A DNA stretch of 64,000 bases from Xanthomonas euroxanthea. GTDB lineage: Bacteria; Pseudomonadota; Gammaproteobacteria; Xanthomonadales; Xanthomonadaceae. Location: the NCBI RefSeq assembly GCF_900476395.1, contig NZ_UIHB01000010.1, positions 229,604 to 293,603 of the forward strand, read 5' to 3'. Of the stretch, positions 44,025 to 51,889 are shown in pieces. Position 1 is the stretch's first letter. Each line of letters starts with the position of its first letter. The notes below the pieces were generated by a model. It was not told the origin of the DNA. It searched no databases and saw nothing but the letters and a program-made list of their open reading frames with translations. The position numbers were made by a program, and so were the translations under genes.

Positions 44025-45080
44025 TTATGCATCTCCGGCCTTCTTGCCAGCTGCGCCACTGCCCCGGGCACGTGCCATCTTCTTCAACTCTCGCGTAGCG
44101 GCGTCGAAATCGCGCTCGACCGCTGAGGGCTCGGCCAGCTTCTGCTGCTTGTGGCGTGCGAATTCCGCCTTACCAAATTCCAGCGCCTGCTCACGGCTGA
44201 CCCGGCCCGCGTGAGTGAGGACCTCTCGGTCGCTTAGCCGCAAAAAGTCGTCAAGCTTGGCGATCCAGTCGGCCATGGTCATGGGCTTGCGGTTCAGCGC
44301 CTGAAGCTCCGCAAATTCCAGATAGGCAGTGACGATGCGATTCAGTGCGTCCAGCTCGTCAGGATTTAGATAGCTTTTTGCGACCGTGGCGTCGGATGCA
44401 CGCGGCGTAGCGCTAACCCAGTTGGTCATACCGCTGTGCGGTTTGCCTGCGTCGGCGCGCTCCATGATCAGCTCGGCGGCAGTGTGTCCGTGCGCAGCCC
44501 AATGCATCTTGTTCTGCACCGTAGCGAAAAAGCGCTGGCTTGCCTCTGCAGAGGCATCGTAGTCGACGCTGGTGGCGTAGATCTCCAGCACCTTGCGCCA
44601 GAACATCTCCGAGGAGCGGATGTCGCGAATCTTGCCGAGCAGGTCTTCAAAGTAGCCGTCATCAGGGCCACGCTTGAGGCGTTCGTCATCGATGGCGAAG
44701 CCTTTGACCAGATACTCGGTAAGCCGGGCGGTGGCCCATTGCCGGAACTGCGTACCGCGCGGGGCGCGAACGCGGTAGCCGACCGCGAGAATCACGTCGA
44801 GATGGTAGTGATCCACTGTCCTGCGGACATTGCGCTCGCCTTCGGTTTGAACTATTCGGATTTTCCGAATAGTTCGTTCAGCTTCAAGTTCACCTTCGGC
44901 GAAAATACCGGATAGATGCTCGTTGATGGTCGGGACGGAGACCTGGAATAGCTCAGAGAGTTGCCGCTGCGTCAACCAGACCGAGCCGCCTTCCAACCGC
45001 ACCTGGACGCGCGTTTGCGCATCGTCGGTGCGATACAGGATCAGCTCGGAAGCAGGGGCATCCTTGTCATCGGTGTTCAT
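44025..45080 (-). CDS. RhuM-family protein
   Basis: A 351-residue protein with the RhuM pattern: VWLTQRQLSELFQVSVPTIN near the N-terminus (a helix-turn-helix-like region), then HYHLDVILAVGYRVRAPRGTQFRQWA and the helical HWAAHGHTAAELIMERAD region. The C-terminus is basic and ends in a GSGAAGKKAGDA tail. RhuM was named for a Salmonella pathogenicity-island gene; its function is not settled. Its base composition and place among toxin-antitoxin genes suggest mobile origin. Confidence 0.85.
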   Translation of the reverse strand: MNTDDKDAPASELILYRTDDAQTRVQVRLEGGSVWLTQRQLSELFQVSVPTINEHLSGIFAEGELEAERTIRKIRIVQTEGERNVRRTVDHYHLDVILAVGYRVRAPRGTQFRQWATARLTEYLVKGFAIDDERLKRGPDDGYFEDLLGKIRDIRSSEMFWRKVLEIYATSVDYDASAEASQRFFATVQNKMHWAAHGHTAAELIMERADAGKPHSGMTNWVSATPRASDATVAKSYLNPDELDALNRIVTAYLEFAELQALNRKPMTMADWIAKLDDFLRLSDREVLTHAGRVSREQALEFGKAEFARHKQQKLAEPSAVERDFDAATRELKKMARARGSGAAGKKAGDA

Positions 45081-45104
45081 GCGGTCTCCAAGCGCGTGAT
45101 GTCA

Positions 45105-47441
45105 TCAGAATAACGAGCCTTGCAGCGGTGCGACCGGTGCCTCTGGCGAATCCTGTGCGATTTCAGCAGCGGGCCGTATTTGTTCCCCACCCAGCCGCCA
45201 TGCCAGGCCCGAGATGCGTGCGGCGTGCCGGGCGAGTGCGCTGCGGATGACCGCTTCGCTGCCGGCCAGGTGCAGGGCGCGGCGGGCGCGGGTGATGCCG
45301 GTGTAGAGCAGTTCGCGGCTGAGCACGCGGGCGTCGCGGGTGGGCAGTTGCAGCCAGACGGTGTCGAATTCGCTGCCCTGGGCCTTGTGCACGGTCATGG
45401 CGAAGGCGCTTTCGTGCGCGGGCAGTGCGGCGGGGTGGAAGCCGCGCACCTGGCCGTCGCCGTCGCCTTCGAACCAGGCGACCAATGGGCCCTGGGCACG
45501 GCTCTCTGTGCCTGGGTCACGGCGGTTGGCGGTGCCGGCGGACTGGCCTGGCGGTGAAGACGGGCTTTCGTCCCTGCGCCCCGAAAAGGGACTCGCATCG
45601 CTGCGCAGGCAGATGCCGACATCGCCATTGAACAGGCCGTGGCGGTAGCTGTTTTCGGTGATCAGCAGCAGGCGGCCCTGAAACCAGGGCGAGGCGCTGC
45701 CGAGGCGGCGGGCGCCGGAGCCGGTTTCGGCCAGCAGTTGTTCGATACGGGCGTTGAGGCCGCGTGCGCCCTGCGGGCCGGCGCGCACGGCGGTGAGCAG
45801 GCGCAGGCGCGCGGCATCGCGCAGGGCGGCGGCCGGGTCGTGCGCGTCGGCCAGCGCGCGCCAATGGGCGAGCAGTGCGTCGCGGCCCAGGGTGAGCGGG
45901 TCTTCGCCGTCTTCGTGGAAGTGCACGCCGGCCAGCTCGCCGCTGCGCAGCAGCGCCAGGGCGGTGTCGGCGTCGCCGGCGCGCACGGCGTCGGCCAACG
46001 GGGCGAGTGCGAAGTCGTGCGCCTGCCGGTAGCCGCGCAGCAGGTGCACGCGGTGGCCGGCCAGGCCGCCGCTGTGGGTGGCGGCGGGCGTGGTGTCAGC
46101 GGGCGCGTTGCCGAGCAGCGGTTGCAGCGCCTGTGCATCCTGCGGCTGCAGGGTGTCGCCGGGGCCGGCGGCCTGCAGGATGGCGGCGAGCACGTCGCCG
46201 GCTTCCACCGAGGGCAGCTGGTCGGCATCGCCGAGCAGGATCAGCTGGGTGCCGTCGGCCACGGCTTCCACCAGCTTGCACATCAGCGGCAGGTCGACCA
46301 TGGAGGCTTCGTCGACCACGATCAGGTCGAACGGCAGCGGGTTGTCCGCGTTATGGCGGAAGTTCGGGGAATCTGGAATGACACCGAGCAGGCGGTGGAG
46401 GGTGCTGGCGCCGGTGGGGAGGAGGGAGTTCCAGGTGGACGGCTGGCCCTCACCCGCCCTTCGGGCACCCTCTCCCGCTTGCGGGAGAGGAGAAGCGACG
46501 GGGTGCGGTGACGGCTTCGCTTGCCCGGGCGCGGCTGCCGCGGGAGTGGGTGCGAGCTGGATGCCGTCGGCGATGGCGCGGGCGACCGCAAAGCGCAGGC
46601 TCTCGGCCATGCGCTCGGCGGCGCGGCCGGTGGGCGCGGCCAGGGCGATGCGCGGTGCCGGGGTGTTGGATGCTTGCGCCTGGGCGATGCGCAGCAGCAG
46701 CAGGCGGGCGATGGTGGTGGTCTTGCCGGTGCCGGGGCCGCCGGTGACCAGCAGCAGGGTGCGGCGCAGCGCCAGGGCGGCGGCCTGGGCCTGGCGGTCC
46801 TGGTTGTGGGATGGGGCCGGTGGGTGCGTGCCGTCTTGGTAGACGGATGGCGCGGGCGGGGCCATGCCCTCTTGGTGGACAGATGGCGCGGGCAGGCCCG
46901 TGCCCTCACCCGCCCTTCGGGCACCCTCTCCCGGGGGGAGAGGGGTTGGGTCCACGGGGTGAGTGGCTGGGGTCGGGTTCGGGAATAGCTGTGCGAATAG
47001 CGGGGCCAGCGTGGCGGCGTCGAAGGGGGGCGGCGACTGGGCGGCGATGCGTTGCAGGCCCAGCGCCAGGCGGCGCTCGTATTCGCGGTAGCGGCGCAGA
47101 TAGAGCAGGCCGCGTTCCAGCACCAGCGGGCAGTCGGCGGCGGCGGGATCTTGCGGATTCGGTTGGTCGACCCAGCGCGAGGCGGCCAGGGTGCGTTGCC
47201 AGTCGGCGGGGTCCGGCATTACGGGCGATGGGCCCTCGCGCGCGTCCAGCAGCATGGCGGCGCGGGCGGGGTCCAGCCCTGCGTGGCCGCTGGTGACGGC
47301 CAGCGAGGCGAGCGCGGCGCCGGCCAGGACCTGGGGGTCGGTGTCCGGGGCCAGGCGTTGCAGGCTTTGCGCGAAGGCCAGATCCAGCGGGCGCAGCGCG
47401 TCGGCCTTGATCAGCGCGCTGAAGAGGTTTGGCTGGTTCAT
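45105..47441 (-). CDS. recD: RecD, exonuclease V alpha subunit, with repeat insertions
   Basis: A 778-residue helicase subunit of RecBCD; E. coli RecD is 608 residues. The 1B region is followed by LLVTGGPGTGKTTTIARLLL (Walker A, near residue 230), DLIVVDEASMVDLPLM (Walker B) and the C-terminal FAMTVHKAQGSEFDTVWL and RELLYTGITRARRALHLAG motifs. The excess length lies in at least three inserts: about residues 160-214 (including tandem 12-residue repeats around 46800-46902 and a REP-like element), 307-333 (a second REP-like element), and 613-650 (a Gly/Ser/Pro/Arg-rich segment). All keep the frame open and avoid the helicase motifs. Confidence 0.95.
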   Translation of the reverse strand: MNQPNLFSALIKADALRPLDLAFAQSLQRLAPDTDPQVLAGAALASLAVTSGHAGLDPARAAMLLDAREGPSPVMPDPADWQRTLAASRWVDQPNPQDPAAADCPLVLERGLLYLRRYREYERRLALGLQRIAAQSPPPFDAATLAPLFAQLFPNPTPATHPVDPTPLPPGEGARRAGEGTGLPAPSVHQEGMAPPAPSVYQDGTHPPAPSHNQDRQAQAAALALRRTLLLVTGGPGTGKTTTIARLLLLRIAQAQASNTPAPRIALAAPTGRAAERMAESLRFAVARAIADGIQLAPTPAAAAPGQAKPSPHPVASPLPQAGEGARRAGEGQPSTWNSLLPTGASTLHRLLGVIPDSPNFRHNADNPLPFDLIVVDEASMVDLPLMCKLVEAVADGTQLILLGDADQLPSVEAGDVLAAILQAAGPGDTLQPQDAQALQPLLGNAPADTTPAATHSGGLAGHRVHLLRGYRQAHDFALAPLADAVRAGDADTALALLRSGELAGVHFHEDGEDPLTLGRDALLAHWRALADAHDPAAALRDAARLRLLTAVRAGPQGARGLNARIEQLLAETGSGARRLGSASPWFQGRLLLITENSYRHGLFNGDVGICLRSDASPFSGRRDESPSSPPGQSAGTANRRDPGTESRAQGPLVAWFEGDGDGQVRGFHPAALPAHESAFAMTVHKAQGSEFDTVWLQLPTRDARVLSRELLYTGITRARRALHLAGSEAVIRSALARHAARISGLAWRLGGEQIRPAAEIAQDSPEAPVAPLQGSLF
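46447..46490. repeat. REP-like family-A element inside recD
   Basis: CCCTCACCCGCCCTTCGGGC then CTCTCCCGCTTGCGGGAGAG, the same core as the intergenic copies. In the recD frame it reads LPQAGEGARRAGEG, at about residues 315-330. Confidence 0.85.
46835..46945. repeat. 36-base tandem repeat plus REP-like element inside recD
   Basis: CTTGGTAGACGGATGGCGCG starts at 46835 and recurs as CTTGGTGGACAGATGGCGCG at 46871, a 36-base (12-codon) period. It is followed by CCCTCACCCGCCCTTCGGGC and a CTCTCCCGGGGGGAGAG hairpin at 46903-46945. In frame this is LPPGEGARRAGEG plus three diverged PAPSVHQEG-like units just before the Walker A motif. Confidence 0.85.
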
Positions 47442-47839
47442 GGGGTGGACGCCTGGTGGGCGGAGGCGCCGCGGGCGAGTTGTCGATCGGCACGTTTCTG
47501 ACCCTGCACGACACCCTCACCACAGTCTCCGCTCCGCATCCCGGCCCGCGCGGCGTGGCGCAGGCATTGCCAGGCACGCGCGCCTTGGCGCGCAAGCGGT
47601 GTGTGCTCGCCCCGAGGGGCGCGCGGCTTGCGCACAGCGCTGGGCGGGAGTGCGGTCTGTTGGGTCATGGCTCGGATGCTTCGGCGGCGGACGTACCCTC
47701 ACCCCAACCCCCGCTCCGCGCCCCAGCCCGCGCCAGCGGCGCGGGCGCTCCAAGGCACGCGCGCCAGTGGCGCGCAACCAGCGCCTTATCGCCCCCGGGG
47801 GAGCGGGGCTTTGGTGCGTCAGCGGTAAGGGGCTGTGCG
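47442..47839. repeat. recB-recD gap with family-C repeat and related sequence
   Basis: The 398-base gap separates genes that usually overlap. A reverse copy of the family-C repeat spans about 47697-47810 (GCGCCAGCGGCGCGGGCGCT...CGCCTTATCGCCCC), and a partial relative (CAGGCACGCGCGCCTTGGCG) lies near 47571-47590. No gene was recognised. Confidence 0.75.
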
Positions 47840-50800
47840 CTAGCGGGCATCGGGCGTGCCTGGGTTGCTGGATGTCGACTCTGGGGCGCTGCCGGCGAAC
47901 AGGGCATCCAGGGCCTGGACCAGGGCCGGATCGAAGCGCCAGGCGTGGATGCCGGGCGCAACGCAGACGGATGCCGCTTGGATGCCGGGTGCGGCCGCGT
48001 CGGACATGGCGTCGCTGGCGACGGCGTCGCGTGCAGGGTCGGAGCCGGAGCCGGAATTGGCCTCGGCATCGCGGGCGCGGTCGGCGCCAGGGTCGGCTGC
48101 GGCGTTGCTGTGGGGGTCGGAGCCGGGGTCGGTTGCGGCGCTGCGGGCAGGGTTGAAGCCGGGGTTGGCCTCGGCGCTGCGGGCAGGCTCGAGGCCGGGG
48201 CCTGATGCCGGGTTACGGCTGGCGTCCAGGCCGCGGCAGAACAGATAGCGCACGCCGCCGAAGTCGCGGGCGTAGTCGTAGCCATCGCCCAGGCGGAAAC
48301 GCAGCCAGCGGTGCAGCGCGACGGTGTAGATCAGCGCCTGCAACTCGTACTCGCTGTGCGCCATGGCGCGGGCCAGGGCGTCGGCGTCGTAGCTGGGCAG
48401 GCGGTTGGATTTGTAGTCAAGCACGTACCAGCGCCCGTCCACGGTGTAGGTGAGGTCGATCAGGCCGGTCATCAGGCCTTCCAGCCGCTGGCGCGCGCCG
48501 AAGGCCTGGCGCTCGCCGACCACGCCAAACCGGTGCAGCAGTGCCAGCAGTGCCTCGACGCGGGTGGGTCGCATGGCGAAGTGGAATTCCATCTCGTTAC
48601 GGCGCTGCGGCGCGGGCACGGCGGCCAGGGGGGTGCCTTCGGGCAACATCACGGTGAGGGTGTGGCCGATCAGGGCGGTGAGCATGGCCAGGCCGTCGTC
48701 CCATTCCTTCTCGACGTAGCCGCCGCGTTGCAGCGCCTCGAGGATGGCGGCGGCCTGCCCTTCGGGTGCGGGTTGGCCGGGCTGCCACGCCTGCCAGGCG
48801 GCAAAGTCGCAGCGCTCGAACACGTCGTGCATTACCACGCCGAAGCGGTTGCCGGCAAAGCGCGGGTCGAAGGCGTCGACCTCGGTGGCCACCGCGATCG
48901 CCTCGCTGCCGGCGGGCTCGTCGCTGCCGCCGCTGCCGACCACCGTGGCGCTGGCCATCGGGTCGGTGGCGGCGCCGGCATCGGCATTGGCCAGCTGGGT
49001 AAAGCTGTAGACCCACCAGTCCGGGGCGATATGCCGCTGCGGGGTGCGCGCGGGCGGCACCTGCGCCTCGACCGGCGGCGGCAGCCGCGGCAGGGTGGCC
49101 GGTGGCGTGGACGTGTCCACCACCACCGCGCCCTCGCCGGCCGCGCCCTGCAGCGCGTCGAGCGCGCGCAGCATGCCGGACAGTGCAGTGCGCTCGTGCT
49201 GGTGGAACGGGCCGCTGGCGATCCACAGCGCGTGCTCGGCACGGGTCAGGCCGACGTAGAGCAGGCGCGCGTCTTCGGCGCGTTGTTCCTGCTTCCAGGC
49301 CGCTTCGGCGACGCTCCAGCTTGGGTCGTCTTTGTCAGTCTTCCAGTGCAGCTGGCGGCCGAGCTCCGGCGCATGCACCACGCAATGGCGGCCGGCGCCC
49401 TTGTCGCTGCGGCCGATGCCGATGTACGGCAGGAACACCAGCGGATATTCCAGGCCCTTGCTCTTGTGCAGGGTGACGATCTGCACGCGGCGCGCGTCCG
49501 ATTCCAGCCGCAGCTGCTGGGCTTCGTCGTTGTCGTCGGCATTGGCGATGCGGCGCGACAGCCAGTCGACCAGGCCGTGCGGGCCGAGTGCGCGGGCGTC
49601 GGCCTCCTGCAGCAGTTCGGCCAGCTGCAGGTAGTTGGTGAGGCGGCGCTCGCCATCGCCCAGGGCGAGCAGGCGTTGCCCGTGCGCGGCGCCCAGCTCG
49701 CCGATCAAGGCCAGCGGGCCGCCGCGTTGCCAGCGCTCGCGCCAGTCCAGCGCCTGTTGCTGCCAGCGGCGGTGACGCTCGCCATCGTGTGCGAGCGCGG
49801 CGATGGCGGCGGCGTCCGCGCCGATCAGCACGGTGGCCAGCGCGGCGCGCAGGCGGCTGTCGTCACCCGGGTCGAGCAAGGCCTGCAGCAAGGCCAGCAG
49901 TTCTAGCGCTTCGTCGGTGGCGAACAAGCTCTGTTTGCCTGCGGCCACCGCAGGGATGCCCACCGCGCCCAGCGCCTGTTGCATGCGCGTGGCCTCGCCG
50001 TGGCTGCGCACCAGCACGGCGATATCGCCGGCCTGCACCGGGCGCGCGTTGATGGTGGCGGTGCCGTCGCGGCCACCGGCCAGCCAGCCGCGGATCGCCG
50101 CCACGCAGGCGGCGGTGGCCAGCTCGCGGGCGCGGCCGGCGCTCCAGGGTTTGGGCTTGCCTTTCGCAGGCGGCGGCGGTTCCGGCGCACGCCACAGCGT
50201 CAGCGCCGGGGCGGCGGCGCCATCGCGTTGCAGGTCGGCATCCGCCCGCTTGGTGCCGGGCTGCACCGGGTGGAAGGCGATGCCGTCGGTGAGGAAGGCC
50301 TCGGTATAGCCGGCCTGTGCGTACAACGCGTCGATGGCCGCCAGCACGCCGGGGCGCGAGCGGAAGTTGTGGCTCAGCGGCGGGGCGAGTTCGGCAGTGA
50401 CCGCGGCGGCCAGATAGGTGCGCACATCGCCGCCACGGAAGCCGTAAATGGCCTGCTTGGGGTCGCCGATCAGAAACAGCGCCGGCGCCAGGCCGGCCGC
50501 GCGCGCGAGCGGGCCTTCGCCGAACACGTTGGAGAAGATCGCCCACTGGCGGTCGTCGGTGTCCTGAAATTCGTCCACCAGCGCGATGGCGTATTGCGCG
50601 CGCAGCCGCGTGACCAGGGTGCCGGCCTGCGCGCCTTCCAGCGCGTGCGCAACGCCATCGACCAGGTCGTCGTAGGTCTGCACGCGGCGCTGGCGCTTGA
50701 GCAGTGCCAGCCGCGCGATGGCGTCCTCGCGTAGGGCGTGCAGCAGGCGGATGCGGCGACGTGTGCGCCATTGTTCGACACGCGCCAGCGCGGCGAGATA

Positions 50801-51889
50801 GCCGTCGATCTCGTGGCTCAGCGGCGAGGCCGGGGTGCGCTCGACGAACTTCTTGTTGGTACCGGCGGCCAGGTCCGCGGCGGTCAGCTTGATCAGCTTG
50901 GGATGCGGGGCGGTGTTGACCGATGGCGCGGCGGCGAAGCTGTCGAACCAATGCCACAGCGAGGCCAGCCACTCGGGTTTGTAGCTGACCTTGCTCAGGA
51001 TGCCGCCGTCGATGGCGGCCATCAGGGTGTCGAAAAACGCGGTGCCATGCGCCTGGAATGCGGCGGCCAGAGCGGTACTGGCGTCCTGCACGGCCTGCAG
51101 CAGCGCAGCGGAATCGTCTGGGGTGGTGGCGGCCGCCGGCAGCAGCGTTGGATGGCGCACCAGTGCGCGCAGATCGCTGGCCAATGCCTCCGGGCCGCCC
51201 GACCACAGCGCGATCAGGTCTTCGGCCATCGCCGCATCGGCGGCGCGCTGGCGCCACAGGTCGGCGGCGACTTCGCCGAGCAGTTCGCGGTCGTTGGCGA
51301 GCAGTTCCGGTGCGGCGAAGGCCTGGCCGCTTTCCAGCGCATGCTCGCGCAGCACGCGCGCGCAGAAGCCGTGGATGGTGAACACCGCGGCCAGGTCGAT
51401 TTCTTCCACCGCCTGTTGCAGGCGGCGGCGCAAGGCGGCCGGTGTCTCGGTGCCTTTGGCCAGGTGGGTGGCGAGGATGGCGCGGGTGAGCAGGACGTCA
51501 GGCGCGTCCTGTAGGAGCGGACCTGGCCGCGACGGGTCGTTGGCGAAGTCGGTCGCGGCCGGGGCCGCTCCTACAAGAGCCGATGCGCCATTGGGCGCCG
51601 GTGTTGTGGGCAAGTCGGTCGCGGCCGGGGCCGCTCCTACGGGGGTCTCGGGGACCAGGGTTGCGGCCAGCACCAGGCGCTCGCGGATGCGGCGGCGCAG
51701 TTCCTGGGTGGCGGCCTCGGTGAAGGTGACGGCGAGGATCTGGCCGATGCGCAGGCCGCGCTCGACCACCAGCCGGGTGAACAGCGTGGCCAGGGTGAAG
51801 GTCTTGCCGGTGCCGGCGCTGGCCTCGATCAGGCGCACGCCATGCAGCGGCAGGTGCAGGTACGGGTCGGTGACGGGGCTGGCGCTCAT
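47840..51889 (-). CDS. recB: RecB, exonuclease V beta subunit, with repeat insertions
   Basis: A 1349-residue helicase-nuclease; E. coli RecB is 1180. Walker A is IEASAGTGKTFT (residues 21-32), and ALVDEFQDTDDRQWAIF is Walker B. The nuclease motif LIDLTYTVDGRWYVLDYKSN near residue 1150 keeps the Asp-x-Lys residues. The excess length coincides with two inserts. Residues about 83-126 contain three copies of a palindromic element reading VGAAPAATD. A C-terminal run of 12-residue units (ARSAEANPGFNP, ARSAATDPGSDP, HSNAAADPGADR) follows YLFCRGLD and precedes the end of the nuclease domain. Start overlaps the recC stop by four bases. Confidence 0.95.
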   Translation of the reverse strand: MSASPVTDPYLHLPLHGVRLIEASAGTGKTFTLATLFTRLVVERGLRIGQILAVTFTEAATQELRRRIRERLVLAATLVPETPVGAAPAATDLPTTPAPNGASALVGAAPAATDFANDPSRPGPLLQDAPDVLLTRAILATHLAKGTETPAALRRRLQQAVEEIDLAAVFTIHGFCARVLREHALESGQAFAAPELLANDRELLGEVAADLWRQRAADAAMAEDLIALWSGGPEALASDLRALVRHPTLLPAAATTPDDSAALLQAVQDASTALAAAFQAHGTAFFDTLMAAIDGGILSKVSYKPEWLASLWHWFDSFAAAPSVNTAPHPKLIKLTAADLAAGTNKKFVERTPASPLSHEIDGYLAALARVEQWRTRRRIRLLHALREDAIARLALLKRQRRVQTYDDLVDGVAHALEGAQAGTLVTRLRAQYAIALVDEFQDTDDRQWAIFSNVFGEGPLARAAGLAPALFLIGDPKQAIYGFRGGDVRTYLAAAVTAELAPPLSHNFRSRPGVLAAIDALYAQAGYTEAFLTDGIAFHPVQPGTKRADADLQRDGAAAPALTLWRAPEPPPPAKGKPKPWSAGRARELATAACVAAIRGWLAGGRDGTATINARPVQAGDIAVLVRSHGEATRMQQALGAVGIPAVAAGKQSLFATDEALELLALLQALLDPGDDSRLRAALATVLIGADAAAIAALAHDGERHRRWQQQALDWRERWQRGGPLALIGELGAAHGQRLLALGDGERRLTNYLQLAELLQEADARALGPHGLVDWLSRRIANADDNDEAQQLRLESDARRVQIVTLHKSKGLEYPLVFLPYIGIGRSDKGAGRHCVVHAPELGRQLHWKTDKDDPSWSVAEAAWKQEQRAEDARLLYVGLTRAEHALWIASGPFHQHERTALSGMLRALDALQGAAGEGAVVVDTSTPPATLPRLPPPVEAQVPPARTPQRHIAPDWWVYSFTQLANADAGAATDPMASATVVGSGGSDEPAGSEAIAVATEVDAFDPRFAGNRFGVVMHDVFERCDFAAWQAWQPGQPAPEGQAAAILEALQRGGYVEKEWDDGLAMLTALIGHTLTVMLPEGTPLAAVPAPQRRNEMEFHFAMRPTRVEALLALLHRFGVVGERQAFGARQRLEGLMTGLIDLTYTVDGRWYVLDYKSNRLPSYDADALARAMAHSEYELQALIYTVALHRWLRFRLGDGYDYARDFGGVRYLFCRGLDASRNPASGPGLEPARSAEANPGFNPARSAATDPGSDPHSNAAADPGADRARDAEANSGSGSDPARDAVASDAMSDAAAPGIQAASVCVAPGIHAWRFDPALVQALDALFAGSAPESTSSNPGTPDAR
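47993..48205. repeat. 36-base tandem repeats in the recB 3' region
   Basis: About five diverged units of roughly 36 bases such as GCGCTGCGGGCAGGGTTGAA and GCGCTGCGGGCAGGCTCGAG. They encode 12-residue units rich in Ala/Asp/Pro/Gly/Ser within the C-terminal part of RecB. Confidence 0.8.
51511..51640. repeat. Three family-B palindromic elements inside recB
   Basis: GTAGGAGCGGACCTGGCCGC at 51511 and two inverse copies (GTCGCGGCCGGGGCCGCTCC at 51552-51574 and 51618-51640). The same element is found outside genes near 12368-12395. Within recB it codes for the GAAPAATD repeats of residues about 83-126. Confidence 0.85.
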
